Shown: positions 49,421-60,277 of the stretch, in pieces
How positions within the stretch are numbered: position 1 is the first letter of the stretch
How the letters are laid out: each line of letters starts with the position of its first letter
Assembly: GCA_019359415.1 (NCBI GenBank)
Contig: JAHHHH010000008.1
Span: 1 to 64,000 of the forward strand
DNA length: 64,000 nucleotides
Direction: 5' to 3'
Origin: Iphinoe sp. HA4291-MV1
Lineage (GTDB): Bacteria > Cyanobacteriota > Cyanobacteriia > Cyanobacteriales > Nostocaceae
Program-made: the position numbers and the translations under genes
Notes under the pieces: generated by a model
The model's database searches: none
Told to the model about the DNA's origin: nothing
What the model saw: the letters and a program-made list of their open reading frames with translations, nothing else

Positions 49421-52339
49421 CTAATTCACCTTGAAGGTACCAACACTCGCCTGCAATTGCTGAGAAATCTCAACAGTTTGTTGCAAAGATTGGGAAACCT
49501 TCATGGAAGAATCGCTAGTGCGCTGCGAGGAAGCAGCAATGTCTTTCATGAATTGGCTCACTGTTTGCGATGTTTGCACCTGTGATGCTGTCGCAAGAGA
49601 AATCGATTGTACAAAAGCGTCAATGTGCCGCGATATCTCCAATATCTGAGCCAGATTTTGCTTGGCATCTTCGACTATTCGTGTTCCCTCCACCACCTGA
49701 GTGGTTCCTACCTCCATCGCTTGCACCACTTCGGTGGTTTCGCGTTGGATATTCTCCACAATTTGTTCTATTTCTTTAGTCGCCACCGCTGAACGACTTG
49801 CCAGTTCCCCGACTTCTTCTGCTACCACCGCAAAACCTTGACCTTCTTCTCCAGCGCGTGCTGCTTCAATTCCTGCGTTGATGGCGAGTAAGTTGGTTTG
49901 CATGGATATCTGATTGATTAATGCCACAACACGGGAGATTTGTTGTGTTGATTCGCCCAAGCGCTTGACTTTCTTGGTAGTTTCGCCGACTGTCTCGCGC
50001 AAATGCAAGATGTTCTGCACTGTCATATCCATTGCCATGCCACTCTTTTTGGCAGTTTGGGCTGCACTGTTGGCAACAGCTGCTGCTTGCTGAGCACTGT
50101 ATGCCACTTGTTGAATGGATTGGGTCATCTCATCGACCGCATCCAGTGTATGGTTGATTTCTGCGGCTTGAGTGAGTGCTTCTTCTGCCAGTTGGTGGAT
50201 TGCTCCAGAGTTGGTCCCGATCGCCTTATTGACTTGCAATGCCGATACTTTCACTTTCGTCACAATCAAGCGCAAACTTTCAACGATAGAGTTGAAAAAG
50301 TCTGCAACTGTGCCAATTTCTCCTGTCGTCACTTCAGCACGCACCGTCAAATCACCCTTAGCTGCACCTTCAATATCATTTAGCAGTTCCAGTAACTGCG
50401 TTTGCAGGGCTTCTTTTTGTTGCCGTTCCTGAATTGAAGCTGTTTCAGCAATTTTACGACTTTGTTCCATTTGTTGGAGAAGCTCTGATTGTTCTAGAGC
50501 ATAACCAACTTGAATTGCAACTTGCTTAAACAAGGTGATTTCTATATCTTGCCACTTTCGGTAATCCAAACACTGATGCACTACCAATAAACCATATAGC
50601 TTTTTGTTGAGGAAAATAGGTGCCAGTAAATACGCTTTGACGCCAAATGATTCGAGGTGTTTAAGGTATTGCTGACTCAAATTAGCTTCGTAAATGTTTT
50701 CAACTACTTTAACCTGACCTATTTTATACTCTTGAGAGTGTTCTTCTGCATCAAAGGGTTTAGTAACGTTTGTTCTTAAAGCTGATGACCCTTCGTAATT
50801 AATGGATTTAGTAATAACTGTACCTTGATAGTTCTTATCTAAATGATAAAAAAGTACTCGCTCAACTTGTATGGTTTTTCGCGTGCTAGAAACTGCTGCT
50901 TTCAAGATTTTTTCAGTGTCTAATGATTCACGCATAGACGCAGTTATTTCATTGAGTTGCAGTGCTAGTTTTGTTTCATTTTCTTGGTATCGAATTTGCT
51001 TTGTGATGCCATCCGCCATTATGTTAAAATTAATAGCCAACTGACCTACTTCATCAGTAGCGAAAATCTCAGCACGAGAAGAGCGATCGCCTTTAGCAAA
51101 TTTTTGCGCTGTTTGCTGTAGACTTTCGATAGGTTTGATAATTGTCCGCCTAAGAATGACTGCCCAGATAGCAATGATGATGAGGGCTAGAACAACGGTG
51201 AGGGCTTGCTCCACCAAACTTTGTGTCAGTAAATAATTTAAAGCTTTTTCTGGAGTTCCTCGCACTAAAATAGCACTTGATTGTCCGTCAAAAACTGCTG
51301 ATGGTCCATTAACTTCTTCAACTATTTTATTGGGGACAGCCTTTGCTGCTATTGTGTAAGTTTGGTTACCTACTACCATGCGTCCAGTAACCACTTTTCT
51401 TTCGGTTGACCTTGCTGCTTCTTGGAGTAAAGATTCCCCTTCTTTTTTTGGTAACTCTACAATAGAGCGAGCTTGGTTTAAATCCTCAGATTGACCTTTA
51501 TCCAGAGAAGTTGCTAGAGCAAATTCTCCCGTAGGTTTGCGTAAATAAACAGCACTGTAGCCACCTCCAGTAGCTTGCAAAGTATTTCTCACAATAGGGT
51601 CTTTGCCATTAACAATGTCTCCAGAAATTAAAGCACCAACCACAGTTTGTGTCTTTGGATCTCTTACAGGAGTTACCGTATAACGAACGAGAGCATCTTT
51701 ATTACTAAAACCTTTTGGTAAAGGAGGTGATTCTCTATTCAGGTCTGACCAGCTAACAATTCTACTGGCTTTAATTTGTCTGGAATTTCTAAAAACATCA
51801 CTGACTAAGTTGTGAGGATTGAAAACTTCACCTTCACGATTAGCATTAGCATTAACAATAATCTTAAAATCTTTACCTACTAAAGTAGCATACTCAATTT
51901 TGCGAGCCTTAATTTCGTTGACGAGAATTTGCTTTACTTCCGCTTTTAAATCTGAGCTTAAAGTTGTCTTTGAATCATAGATAACAGATGCTTTAATAAT
52001 TGCAGTATTATCTGATTGTCCTCGAAAGCCAAAGCCCATTTGATTAACTTTAATATTGTAATTTATATCCAAAACTGCAACTTCTGACTTGGCTTGTTCA
52101 AACAGTTGAGTCCGCAAACCGTTAGTAATAATTAAGGTGGCTCCAATACCTATTCCCAAAATAGATACTAATTCAGAGGCAATTAAAGCAATTAACTGTT
52201 TGCGGCTAATAGGAAGGTTATAAAACCATTTCCTTATAGACATAATGACTTTTTTTCGGTCGGCAGCAATATTTGCTTCTTCAATTGAGTGCGGTATCCT
52301 ATTATTTTTAGTCAGTAATATCCCGTTATTTTTAGTCAT
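49421..52339 (-). CDS. Methyl-accepting chemotaxis protein (Cache-HAMP-GAF-MCP)
   Basis: 972 residues. TM1 at ~43-70 ([21 protein letters not shown]), a large periplasmic Cache-like domain, TM2 at ~375-395, HAMP, a GAF domain (~465-620), then the MCP signalling hairpin with tip [20 protein letters not shown]. The GAF lacks both cysteines seen in the paralogue (KPFDAEEH instead of [13 protein letters not shown] instead of AACYT), so it should not bind bilin. The last ~930 bases are nearly identical to those of the MCP gene at 56432. It lies 918 bases downstream of the cheA-like gene, perhaps with its own promoter. Confidence 0.93.
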   Translation of the reverse strand: MTKNNGILLTKNNRIPHSIEEANIAADRKKVIMSIRKWFYNLPISRKQLIALIASELVSILGIGIGATLIITNGLRTQLFEQAKSEVAVLDINYNIKVNQMGFGFRGQSDNTAIIKASVIYDSKTTLSSDLKAEVKQILVNEIKARKIEYATLVGKDFKIIVNANANREGEVFNPHNLVSDVFRNSRQIKASRIVSWSDLNRESPPLPKGFSNKDALVRYTVTPVRDPKTQTVVGALISGDIVNGKDPIVRNTLQATGGGYSAVYLRKPTGEFALATSLDKGQSEDLNQARSIVELPKKEGESLLQEAARSTERKVVTGRMVVGNQTYTIAAKAVPNKIVEEVNGPSAVFDGQSSAILVRGTPEKALNYLLTQSLVEQALTVVLALIIIAIWAVILRRTIIKPIESLQQTAQKFAKGDRSSRAEIFATDEVGQLAINFNIMADGITKQIRYQENETKLALQLNEITASMRESLDTEKILKAAVSSTRKTIQVERVLFYHLDKNYQGTVITKSINYEGSSALRTNVTKPFDAEEHSQEYKIGQVKVVENIYEANLSQQYLKHLESFGVKAYLLAPIFLNKKLYGLLVVHQCLDYRKWQDIEITLFKQVAIQVGYALEQSELLQQMEQSRKIAETASIQERQQKEALQTQLLELLNDIEGAAKGDLTVRAEVTTGEIGTVADFFNSIVESLRLIVTKVKVSALQVNKAIGTNSGAIHQLAEEALTQAAEINHTLDAVDEMTQSIQQVAYSAQQAAAVANSAAQTAKKSGMAMDMTVQNILHLRETVGETTKKVKRLGESTQQISRVVALINQISMQTNLLAINAGIEAARAGEEGQGFAVVAEEVGELASRSAVATKEIEQIVENIQRETTEVVQAMEVGTTQVVEGTRIVEDAKQNLAQILEISRHIDAFVQSISLATASQVQTSQTVSQFMKDIAASSQRTSDSSMKVSQSLQQTVEISQQLQASVGTFKVN

Positions 52340-53257
52340 TAGAGTTTAAATTAAAATTGTATATTCTCTACTACATTCTGCCCTGAAACCTATATTCTGC
52401 ATTGGTGAATGTACTGAAAAATCATCTAAAATTTATATTATATAAGTGAATATACTTAAAAATGAAGTGAATGTCAAGTCAATACAGTTCGGATAAGAAC
52501 TTGGACAGAAACCCGGTTTCTCTAAGCAACAATTACGTTAACCGAACCGTATTGAATGTCAAGTGAATATACTGAAAAGTTATGTTCTGTGTGCAGATTG
52601 TCTCATCAAAACCAGAATTTTTCTCAGGGTAAGCGCATCTCAAATGGGATTGACAAAACATACACTTAATGCATTAACGATAAAATAAGGATTTAGGGTT
52701 CGATTGATTTCTACGGGCTAATCCCTGTTTTGTCACTCTCGGAAAAGAAAAATCAAAGCCAAATTTTGAACTGTAGATAGAACGGGCATTTGAGCGTTTA
52801 TTTTCTAACACAATGCCTTAAATCATGGCTTTTGGTAAAAGTCTTATGCTGTAAGCATTCCAGATTATTCTCTACCGAAAGTGACAAAAGAGAGATAATA
52901 GCGATGCCTCCGGCAAGCCGCAAAGCGTCTACGCCTAAGTGCTTATCAAGAAACGGGGCTTAATGCGATTCTTTGACTCTTTCTTGAGATTCTTGCGTTC
53001 TTATTGACAAGATGCGCTTGCCCTGGAATTTTTCTAAATTACTTCAAATCTAGTTCCGTATTTTCACAGATAATTAAAATATAAAAAAAACAAGATAATA
53101 AATTTTGAACAGATCAGTAGGGTAAGCATAAGCTACCCTACTGCCTAGCTTCAAATGATTGACAGATGTTAGTAATAAGATATACAAAAAATGTGAGTTT
53201 TGAGTTTTAAGTTTAGAGTCAACAACTTATAACTCATAACGCTTTCAGCATGATCCT
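52340..53257. other. Intergenic region with an inserted palindrome
   Basis: About 920 bases between the cheA-like gene and the second MCP gene, holding the element at 52480-52554 and a GCGATGCCTCCGGCAAGCC-type repeat (~52900-52940). No gene recognised. Confidence 0.65.
52480..52554. repeat. 75-bp MITE-like palindrome with intact target duplication
   Basis: Ends CAATACAGTTCGG and CCGAACCGTATTG are inverted with one mismatch; AATGTCAAGT flanks the element directly on both sides, a 10-bp direct repeat. The inside has AGAAACC/GGTTTCT pairing. A half copy (TTATCCGAACCGTATTG) lies at ~186-202. Confidence 0.85.
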
Positions 53258-56200
53258 TTAGTTAGAAGCTTCTGCCATAGGCAAAACAATTTCATCTAAA
53301 GTTTTCAGTAATTCTTGCTCATTGTAAGGTTTGGAGAAGTAGGCTCTGGCACCCAATTGTATTGCCAGTTGACGATGTTTGTCGCTACTGCGAGAGGTTA
53401 ACATGGCGACTGGTATATCTTTAAAGTCAGTGTTTGATTTGATACGACCTAAAAAGCCATAACCATCAACACGAGGCATTTCAATATCACAAATCACAGC
53501 CTGAACTCTCAAACCACTTTGAAGTTTTTCTAGCGCATCTTGACCATCTTTGGCTTGTTCTACTTGATATCCTCCTTTTTCTAGAGTTAGGGCTAAGAAA
53601 CGCCGGACATTAATTGAGTCATCTACAATTAAAACTGTGCCTTTTTGATGAATTGGCAGTACTGATTTGTCGCTAGCTGGTGTCAGGAAAACAGTCTTTA
53701 ACCTTGCTGATGGTAGTTGATTGGTTCTGGGCGTGCGCTCATTGGTAGCAATCCAATAAAGTAACTCGTTGGCATTCACCAGTGGAACTACCCGACCATC
53801 ACCCAGAATCGTACAGTTGTTAAAGCCACTAGGCAGAGGTATGTTTCCTTCAACTCGACGGATAGCAACTTCTTGCTCTCCCCAACAACGATCTACTTGC
53901 ACCGCCACTGGTTGATTACCTTGGTTGACGATGAGTATGCTAGCAGCATTAATTGCAGGGGGAGTTTCCAAGTTCGGGTTATCGTAACGAGGGCAATTAA
54001 ACTCTAAATGCCGACCGAGGCGAACCAAAGGTAGCATGTTTCCTTGCCAATTAAGGATTTCGCTGGTCGCCATTTGGAATATCTGCTCTTGATCAAGCAA
54101 GAATATCTCCGAAACCACATCTGTGGGAAATGCTAAAAGCATTCGATTGCTTTCTATCAGTAGGACTCTTGCGACTGACAGTGTAAACGGCACTGATAGT
54201 GTATAAGTCGTCCCCTTTCCTGAGACGGTATCAACTTTAACGTCTCCCCGCACTTGTTTCAGGTTACTGCGAACCACATCCATTCCGACACCGCGCCCGG
54301 ACAAGGTTGTCACTTCGTCAGATGTGCTAAATCCTGGCTCAAAAATGAGCGATAGCAGTTCTTCATCAGTAGCTTGCGCTATGAGAGTTGGCTCTAACCC
54401 CATAGCTATAGCACGAGTGCGGATTTTATCTAGTGGAATCCCACGTCCATCATCTCTGAGGGTAATGATTGTGCGATTGCCTTGATGCGTGGCTTTAATC
54501 TCAATTAATCCTTGTTCTGACTTACCACAAGTGCGGCGTGTTGCCGGATCTTCGATACCGTGGTCGAAGGCATTTCGCAACATATGCATCAAAGGTTCAT
54601 TTAAAGCCTCCAAGATGCTACGTTCAATCAAGATACCAGCACCCTCGATTTTCAGTTGCACGTTTTTGCCGTACTCTACACACAGGTCGCGCAAAGCTCT
54701 AGGAAAGCGATCAACAATATCGGACAGCGGACGCATCCGTACTTGAGTTAGCTTTCTTTGCAGCTGCTTGGATGTTTTGGTGAGTTTGCGGGCAAATAGG
54801 TCTGTATCGTCAATACTGAGTTGAATATCAGTGGTGACTTCTTGCACCTGAACGATAGTTTCCATCACTTCTTGAGAGAGCAGGTTCAATTCGTTATAGC
54901 TATCCATTTCTAAGGAATCAAACCTACCTTGTGTCTGGTCGCTATCGCCAGATGCTATGATGTCCTCTTCGTTTTCACTCGGTGGTAACCCCGGCAATAA
55001 TGGAACACCAGATGGCAGCATGCCCTGAGTTGCTATCCTGTCGTAAGCTGTACGTAATTGCTGATTTTCTCTGTCGAGAGTTTGCACTCGCTGGTTCAAG
55101 TTGCGAATAAGTTTGCGTAACCTCTCCAGTTGTAAATTCAATCCGTTGCGCTGAATAATCACTTCCCCGAACAAATCGTTAATTTGCTCGAGTTGCTTAC
55201 TGGGAACTCGGACTGTATTTTCTTGAGGTTCACTCTTATTGCTACCAACAGTTTGTTCAACTTTACGTTCAACAAATTTGTAATTTGTTGTTGGAATTTC
55301 TTGAGAAACAACCGTCTCTGGTGGCACTTCAACTTGAGTGTTACTCTCATCAGCAAAAGCTGCTTCTAAAGCTTCAAAATCAGCTGCAATGATTTCACGC
55401 TCCAGCCAAGTTTCTTCAGTTTTTTCTGGTTGCAGAATATCTGGTTGTGCAACTTCTGTTTCTGGGTCTAGTGTGAGTGCAACTTCTACGTTTAGCAGTT
55501 CTGGTTGAGTTTGTACTGCGGCTTCGACAGCCAAATCCTCAGGCTGAATTTCTGTTGGTAAGCTATCGAGTTGATTTGTGATGACCAAAGCTTGCGATCG
55601 CCGCCATCCTTCCAATGCCGCACGGGCAACTATTTCAATCTCAGAGGAAGCAGCAGTTTCCAAGTGGTTTGCCACTGATTCGCAAAGTTGAGTAAAAGCT
55701 CGTAATTGCAGCATTTCACCCAAACCACCCAACTCAGCTGCCATAATCGCAACTTCTTCTTTCAAACAGGGCTGTTCGCCATCTGCCAATACGGATTCTA
55801 AGCGTTGCAAACACCCTTCTACTTCTGTTTCAAACAGTAAAGGGATGATGTTTTGCCCATCCTCTGGAGACAGCATACTTGCTGCATCCTCTGAAGTTGG
55901 GTCGCCTAAACGCGTATGCAGTTCTTCAAAAACTGGATAACAGAAAGTCGATAACCACTGCTCATCTATAGTATTGCCTTGTGATAGCAATTCCACTATC
56001 TGACGTAGCCAATCTACTCCAGATAGCAATAAACTTTGCAACTCCGTGTCAATTTCTAGAGAGTTTTTTCTAGTTTTTAAAACTTTAAAGGAATCTTCCA
56101 GACGATGAGCTAAATCGCTTAGGGCGCGAAATCCCATCATCCCTGCCCCACCTTTGATTGAGTGGGCAGCTCGAAGTGCAGCATTGATTTTTTCTAAAGA

Positions 56201-56311
56201 GATGCGATCGCTGGTACTGAGTTCCAGCAATATCCCTTCCAGGATATTCAGGTAATCAGTCGCTTCCTCCAGAAACTGCATCTGGATTTCTAATTCTTTG
56301 TCTTGTGACAT
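53258..56311 (-). CDS. CheA-type hybrid histidine kinase (PilL-like)
   Basis: 1017 residues. An Hpt domain at ~1-110 with phospho-His in AAHSIKGGAGMMGF (~50); a second helical Hpt-like region without the histidine (~160-255); an acidic linker; a dimerisation helix pair (~370-420); a CheA ATPase with MHMLRNAFDHGIEDP, LRDDGRGIPLDKI and GRGVGMDVVRSNL; a CheW-like domain; and a C-terminal receiver (LIVDDSINVRRFL, Asp in VICDIEMPRVDG, Lys in YFSKPY). It takes signals from the MCPs via CheW and phosphorylates the CheY and PATAN receivers, controlling type IV pili-driven motility. Fourth of five genes in the main run. Confidence 0.95.
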   Translation of the reverse strand: MSQDKELEIQMQFLEEATDYLNILEGILLELSTSDRISLEKINAALRAAHSIKGGAGMMGFRALSDLAHRLEDSFKVLKTRKNSLEIDTELQSLLLSGVDWLRQIVELLSQGNTIDEQWLSTFCYPVFEELHTRLGDPTSEDAASMLSPEDGQNIIPLLFETEVEGCLQRLESVLADGEQPCLKEEVAIMAAELGGLGEMLQLRAFTQLCESVANHLETAASSEIEIVARAALEGWRRSQALVITNQLDSLPTEIQPEDLAVEAAVQTQPELLNVEVALTLDPETEVAQPDILQPEKTEETWLEREIIAADFEALEAAFADESNTQVEVPPETVVSQEIPTTNYKFVERKVEQTVGSNKSEPQENTVRVPSKQLEQINDLFGEVIIQRNGLNLQLERLRKLIRNLNQRVQTLDRENQQLRTAYDRIATQGMLPSGVPLLPGLPPSENEEDIIASGDSDQTQGRFDSLEMDSYNELNLLSQEVMETIVQVQEVTTDIQLSIDDTDLFARKLTKTSKQLQRKLTQVRMRPLSDIVDRFPRALRDLCVEYGKNVQLKIEGAGILIERSILEALNEPLMHMLRNAFDHGIEDPATRRTCGKSEQGLIEIKATHQGNRTIITLRDDGRGIPLDKIRTRAIAMGLEPTLIAQATDEELLSLIFEPGFSTSDEVTTLSGRGVGMDVVRSNLKQVRGDVKVDTVSGKGTTYTLSVPFTLSVARVLLIESNRMLLAFPTDVVSEIFLLDQEQIFQMATSEILNWQGNMLPLVRLGRHLEFNCPRYDNPNLETPPAINAASILIVNQGNQPVAVQVDRCWGEQEVAIRRVEGNIPLPSGFNNCTILGDGRVVPLVNANELLYWIATNERTPRTNQLPSARLKTVFLTPASDKSVLPIHQKGTVLIVDDSINVRRFLALTLEKGGYQVEQAKDGQDALEKLQSGLRVQAVICDIEMPRVDGYGFLGRIKSNTDFKDIPVAMLTSRSSDKHRQLAIQLGARAYFSKPYNEQELLKTLDEIVLPMAEASN

Positions 56312-56431
56312 AGTCTTTGCTATCAGTCAAAAGTCAAGAGGAGGCAGTGCGTTAGGGCAACTGCCGTTCAAGAGTCAAGAGTCAACAGTCAAGAGTCAAA
56401 ACACTAATGACAAAGGACAAAGGACCAATGA

Positions 56432-59239
56432 CTAATTCACCTTGAAGGTACCAACACTCGCTTGCAATTGCTGAGAAATCTCAACAGTTTGCTGCAAAGA
56501 TTGGGAAACCTTCATGGAAGAATCGCTGGTGCGCTGCGAGGAAGCAGCAATGTCTTTCATGAATTGACTCACTGTTTGCGATGTTTGCACCTGTGATGCT
56601 GTCGCAAGAGAAATCGACTGCACTAAAGTGTCAATCTGCCGCGATATTTCCAATATCTGAGCCAGATTGTGCTTGGCATCTTCGACTATCCGTGTTCCCT
56701 CCACCACCTGAGTGGTTCCTACCTCCATCGCTTGCACCACTTCGGTGGTTTCGCGTTGGATATTCTCCACAATTTGTTCTATTTCTTTAGTCGCCACCGC
56801 TGAACGACTTGCCAGTTCCCCGACTTCTTCTGCTACCACCGCAAAACCTTGACCTTCTTCTCCAGCGCGTGCTGCTTCAATTCCTGCGTTGATGGCGAGT
56901 AAGTTGGTTTGCATGGATATCTGATTGATTAATGCCACAACACGGGAGATTTGTTGTGTTGATTCGCCCAAGCGCTTGACTTTCTTGGTAGTTTCGCCGA
57001 CTGTCTCGCGCAAATGCAAGATGTTCTGCACTGTCATATCCATTGCCATGCCACTCTTTTTGGCAGTTTGGGCTGCACTGTTGGCAACAGCTGCTGCTTG
57101 CTGAGCACTGTATGCCACTTGTTGAATGGATTGGGTCATCTCATCGACCGCATCCAGTGTATGATTGATTTCTGCGGCTTGAGTGAGTGCTTCTTCTGCC
57201 AGTTGGTGGATTGCTCCAGAGTTTGTCCCAATCGCCTTATTGACCTGAGTTGCAGCTTGTTGAACTTGAGTCACAATCAAGCGCAAACTTTCAACGATAG
57301 AGTTGAAAAAGTCTGCAACTGTGCCAATTTCTCCTGTCGTCACTTCTGCACGCACCGTCAAGTCACCACTAGCTGCACCTTCTACTTCAGATAGGAGTTC
57401 TAAAAGTTGCATTTGTAGGGTTTCTTTTTGTTGGCGTTCGTCTTCGGATGATCTTTCTGCTATAGCCCGTGCTTTTTCTACCTCTTCAAGAAGCTGTGCT
57501 TGCTCTAGAGCATAGCCGACTTGAGTGGCGAGCTGTCTAAACAGATCTATCTCAGCTTGTTGCCAATTCCGGGGGCTGTCGCAATGATGAGCAATCATCA
57601 AACCCACCAATTGCCCTTCGATCATAATTGGTGCCACCAAATTTGCCTTAACTGCAAATTTCTCCAACATTTTGGTGTAACAAGCTGCATTGCTTAGATT
57701 GGCATCTTGATAAATGTTGGATATTGCCCGCACTCGACCATCCTTATAAGTTTCTGCATGACGCTCTCGAAAACAGGGATCGTCAATTTGAACTCCTAAC
57801 ATTCTTGGTAAACCAGCCGTAACTGATTCAGCAACGACATCTCCATCCCAGGTTTCTGGATTGAATTTATAGATGAGAACCCTGTCTGTCTTCATGACCT
57901 GACGAACTTCCCTCACAGCTGTTTTATAGATGTCCTCAACTTTCAAGCTTCTACGAGTACGCAGGATAATCTCTGTAAGTAACTTCGCCTTTTCAGTGTC
58001 CAGCTCTTGGTGTTTCACTAGGGTTTGGAGTTGCGACGCCATTTGATTAATGTTATGACTCAAAATGCCAAACTCGTCTTCTGATTGTACTTCCAAACGG
58101 GTATCAAGTTCTCCCTTGCCAAGTTTTGCCACTGCTGCGGTCACTTTGGTAATTGGTTCTGTGGTTCGTTTCGCTAACCATACCGCAATCAACGCGACAA
58201 TTAATGCTGTCAATCCTGTTCCGATCGCTACTGTTAACAATAGTTGCCTTTGAGGCGCAAATGCGGTTGCTGTATCTGTAGCTAGAATGAATTGCCAATT
58301 CAAATTAGGCAATCCATCTTGCGTTCTGGATGAGTAGCTGACAAGTTGCTCTTGGTTATCAGTGATAAAAGTATCGTCTTTTCTTTGTGCTTGCCGTTCG
58401 GCTAAACCAGGAAAATCTACTCTGGCACTTCTACCTATATGTTTTTTATCTGTTGCCAAGAAGAATTTGTTCGATCCATCAATCAAATAGTATTTCTGTC
58501 CTGACTCTACAGCATAATTTTTGACGACATTCTCTAGAGCTTTCACGGGTATCCTAGCTTTGACTATAGCGATAGTTTCTCCTGTGCTACGTTTGACAGG
58601 TGCTGCGATAATAACGCTCAAATTCCCCGTATTTTTTGTTACTTCTGGTTGACTGATATAAAAACGGTCGTTTTGTTGTACTGCTTGAAAGTCCCGACTA
58701 CTGCTTTGATTGGCAATGGAATCTCCCCGATATTGTGCAATAACATCACCGTTTAAGTTAAGTACCACAATGCTGTCATAGACTTTGTAAGTATCTACAA
58801 ACTTATCCAGCAATGCTTGCTTTTCCTTTTGAGAGAGAGTATCACCAAGCTTAGAATTTGTGAAGATTGGTAGACTAGATATAAATTGAATATTGTTATA
58901 CCGCTCTACCATGAAACGGTTGACTTTGTCTGCCAGACTTTTCGCTTCCGCTTGTTGAATTTGGGAAACTTTATTAGTTAATGAGTTATTTGCAACTAAG
59001 TAGGCAAGCGCTCCAGTTGCTAAGACTGGAAGCGTCCCAATAGCGATCGCGAGTAATGTCGCTTTGGTACCTAAACTTAGCCGCTTCAAAGAAGATGTAC
59101 GATTCGGTGTAGAATCACCAGCAATTTCAGTATTCACCTCGTGAAGCAGTGTTATGTTATTTTCTGTGAGATTTTCAGATGAAGAAATGGATGTTCTATT
59201 TTGAGTATTAATATCCTTAGTTGCATCAGTTTTATTCAT
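56432..59239 (-). CDS. Methyl-accepting chemotaxis protein with cyanobacteriochrome-like GAF
   Basis: 935 residues from ATG 59239, chosen because AGGAGA stands nine bases upstream; a GTG at 59302 is the alternative. TM1 ([20 protein letters not shown]), periplasmic Cache domain, TM2 ([20 protein letters not shown]), HAMP, GAF (~420-590) and MCP signalling domain with [20 protein letters not shown]. The GAF has DPCF (Cys489) and, 31 residues later, AACYT (Cys520), in the places of the two cysteines of DXCF cyanobacteriochromes; the usual Cys-His is Cys-Tyr. Bilin binding is thus possible but unproven. Third from last in the minus-strand chemotaxis run. Confidence 0.94.
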   Translation of the reverse strand: MNKTDATKDINTQNRTSISSSENLTENNITLLHEVNTEIAGDSTPNRTSSLKRLSLGTKATLLAIAIGTLPVLATGALAYLVANNSLTNKVSQIQQAEAKSLADKVNRFMVERYNNIQFISSLPIFTNSKLGDTLSQKEKQALLDKFVDTYKVYDSIVVLNLNGDVIAQYRGDSIANQSSSRDFQAVQQNDRFYISQPEVTKNTGNLSVIIAAPVKRSTGETIAIVKARIPVKALENVVKNYAVESGQKYYLIDGSNKFFLATDKKHIGRSARVDFPGLAERQAQRKDDTFITDNQEQLVSYSSRTQDGLPNLNWQFILATDTATAFAPQRQLLLTVAIGTGLTALIVALIAVWLAKRTTEPITKVTAAVAKLGKGELDTRLEVQSEDEFGILSHNINQMASQLQTLVKHQELDTEKAKLLTEIILRTRRSLKVEDIYKTAVREVRQVMKTDRVLIYKFNPETWDGDVVAESVTAGLPRMLGVQIDDPCFRERHAETYKDGRVRAISNIYQDANLSNAACYTKMLEKFAVKANLVAPIMIEGQLVGLMIAHHCDSPRNWQQAEIDLFRQLATQVGYALEQAQLLEEVEKARAIAERSSEDERQQKETLQMQLLELLSEVEGAASGDLTVRAEVTTGEIGTVADFFNSIVESLRLIVTQVQQAATQVNKAIGTNSGAIHQLAEEALTQAAEINHTLDAVDEMTQSIQQVAYSAQQAAAVANSAAQTAKKSGMAMDMTVQNILHLRETVGETTKKVKRLGESTQQISRVVALINQISMQTNLLAINAGIEAARAGEEGQGFAVVAEEVGELASRSAVATKEIEQIVENIQRETTEVVQAMEVGTTQVVEGTRIVEDAKHNLAQILEISRQIDTLVQSISLATASQVQTSQTVSQFMKDIAASSQRTSDSSMKVSQSLQQTVEISQQLQASVGTFKVN

Positions 59240-59304
59240 AAAGATATTCTCCTGAGGTGGTGAATGAAAATATGAAAAATCAGTGTTTTCTTTGGAGTAC
59301 ACTC

Positions 59305-59802
59305 TTAATCACTACGGAGAATAGAAGACTGCACAATAGCTTGTGCATCTAAGACAAGCAATATTTCTTTTTGTTGAACAACACAACCACGTAGATAAGG
59401 GATTAAACTGGATGCCACTTGTCCCACAGGAGAGCGAATCTCATCAGGCATGAACTTAGTTGTACCTTGTATCTCTTGTACAACTAAACCTAAAAGTACT
59501 GAATCTACCCGGATAATTATAACGTTATACTGCCGAAGCCTATTATCTAGGTATTCAAGATTGAACATCCTTGGCAAATCGATTACCCAAACTACGCGAC
59601 TACGCCAGTTCATCAATCCTATGATACAGGCAGGCATATTTGGCATTGATGATATGGTTTCAGGTGACGCAACAACAGCTTCTTGCGTATGCCTCATTGG
59701 AAGGGTGGCAGATATATATCTAGTTAGCCGAAACCTAAGATAGCCATCCCCCAAGTTATTTTGATTTTGTTTTAGAGAGAGTACTAGTTTTGAACTATTC
59801 AT
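59305..59802 (-). CDS. CheW/PilI-like coupling protein
   Basis: 165 residues from ATG 59802; a TTG three codons earlier overlaps the preceding stop. CheW-type beta-barrel signs: [54 protein letters not shown]. It should couple the MCP to the CheA-like kinase in the signalling array. The neighbouring genes are five bases upstream and about 65 bases downstream (using the chosen MCP start), so this is an operon. Confidence 0.9.
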   Translation of the reverse strand: MNSSKLVLSLKQNQNNLGDGYLRFRLTRYISATLPMRHTQEAVVASPETISSMPNMPACIIGLMNWRSRVVWVIDLPRMFNLEYLDNRLRQYNVIIIRVDSVLLGLVVQEIQGTTKFMPDEIRSPVGQVASSLIPYLRGCVVQQKEILLVLDAQAIVQSSILRSD

Positions 59803-59807
59803 TCGAT

Positions 59808-60185
59808 TCAAATGACCACTGATTTAATAGCTCGTAGGAGCTGCTCTCGAGTGTAAGGCTTTGTGACATAGGCATTAGCGCCTTGTCTCATTGCCCACAA
59901 TCGGTCAATCTCCTGGTTTTTAGAACTGCAAATGACAATTGGTACTTTTTGAGTCACCGGATTTCTCTTCAGAGAACGACACAACTCAAAACCGCTCATT
60001 CCTGGCATAACCACATCGGTGACGATGACGTCTGGGTTTTGTGATTGTGCTTTTTCTAGAGCTTCTTTTGCACCAGTAGCTTGAATGACGTTATAACCAC
60101 CCTCTATAAGATAATGGCTCATCAGTTCCAATTCACTGCGAGAATCTTCAACAATCAAAATTGTGCCAAGCAAAGTAATATTCAC
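59808..60185 (-). CDS. CheY/PilH-like single-domain response regulator
   Basis: 125 residues from GTG 60185 with AGGGG just upstream (an open frame extends to a TTG at 60281, which lacks a binding site and adds non-conserved sequence). Receiver features: ILIVEDSRSELEL, phospho-Asp in VIVTDVVMPGMSG, Thr/Ser region ICSSKN, Lys in YVTKPYTREQ. It should be the diffusible output or phosphate sink of the CheA-like kinase. Confidence 0.9.
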   Translation of the reverse strand: MNITLLGTILIVEDSRSELELMSHYLIEGGYNVIQATGAKEALEKAQSQNPDVIVTDVVMPGMSGFELCRSLKRNPVTQKVPIVICSSKNQEIDRLWAMRQGANAYVTKPYTREQLLRAIKSVVI

Positions 60186-60277
60186 CCCTAAATCTCCTAT
60201 ACCACTAATATGCACTGTATGAAACTGTGTGTAAGATGTACTGTATGAAACTGTGATGTGTTCTTTGCCTCTCGACC

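Noticed and set aside
57014-57394. 126-codon plus-strand frames antisense to both MCP genes (also 50003-50383)
   Set aside because: Their similarity reflects only the duplicated MCP 3' ends.
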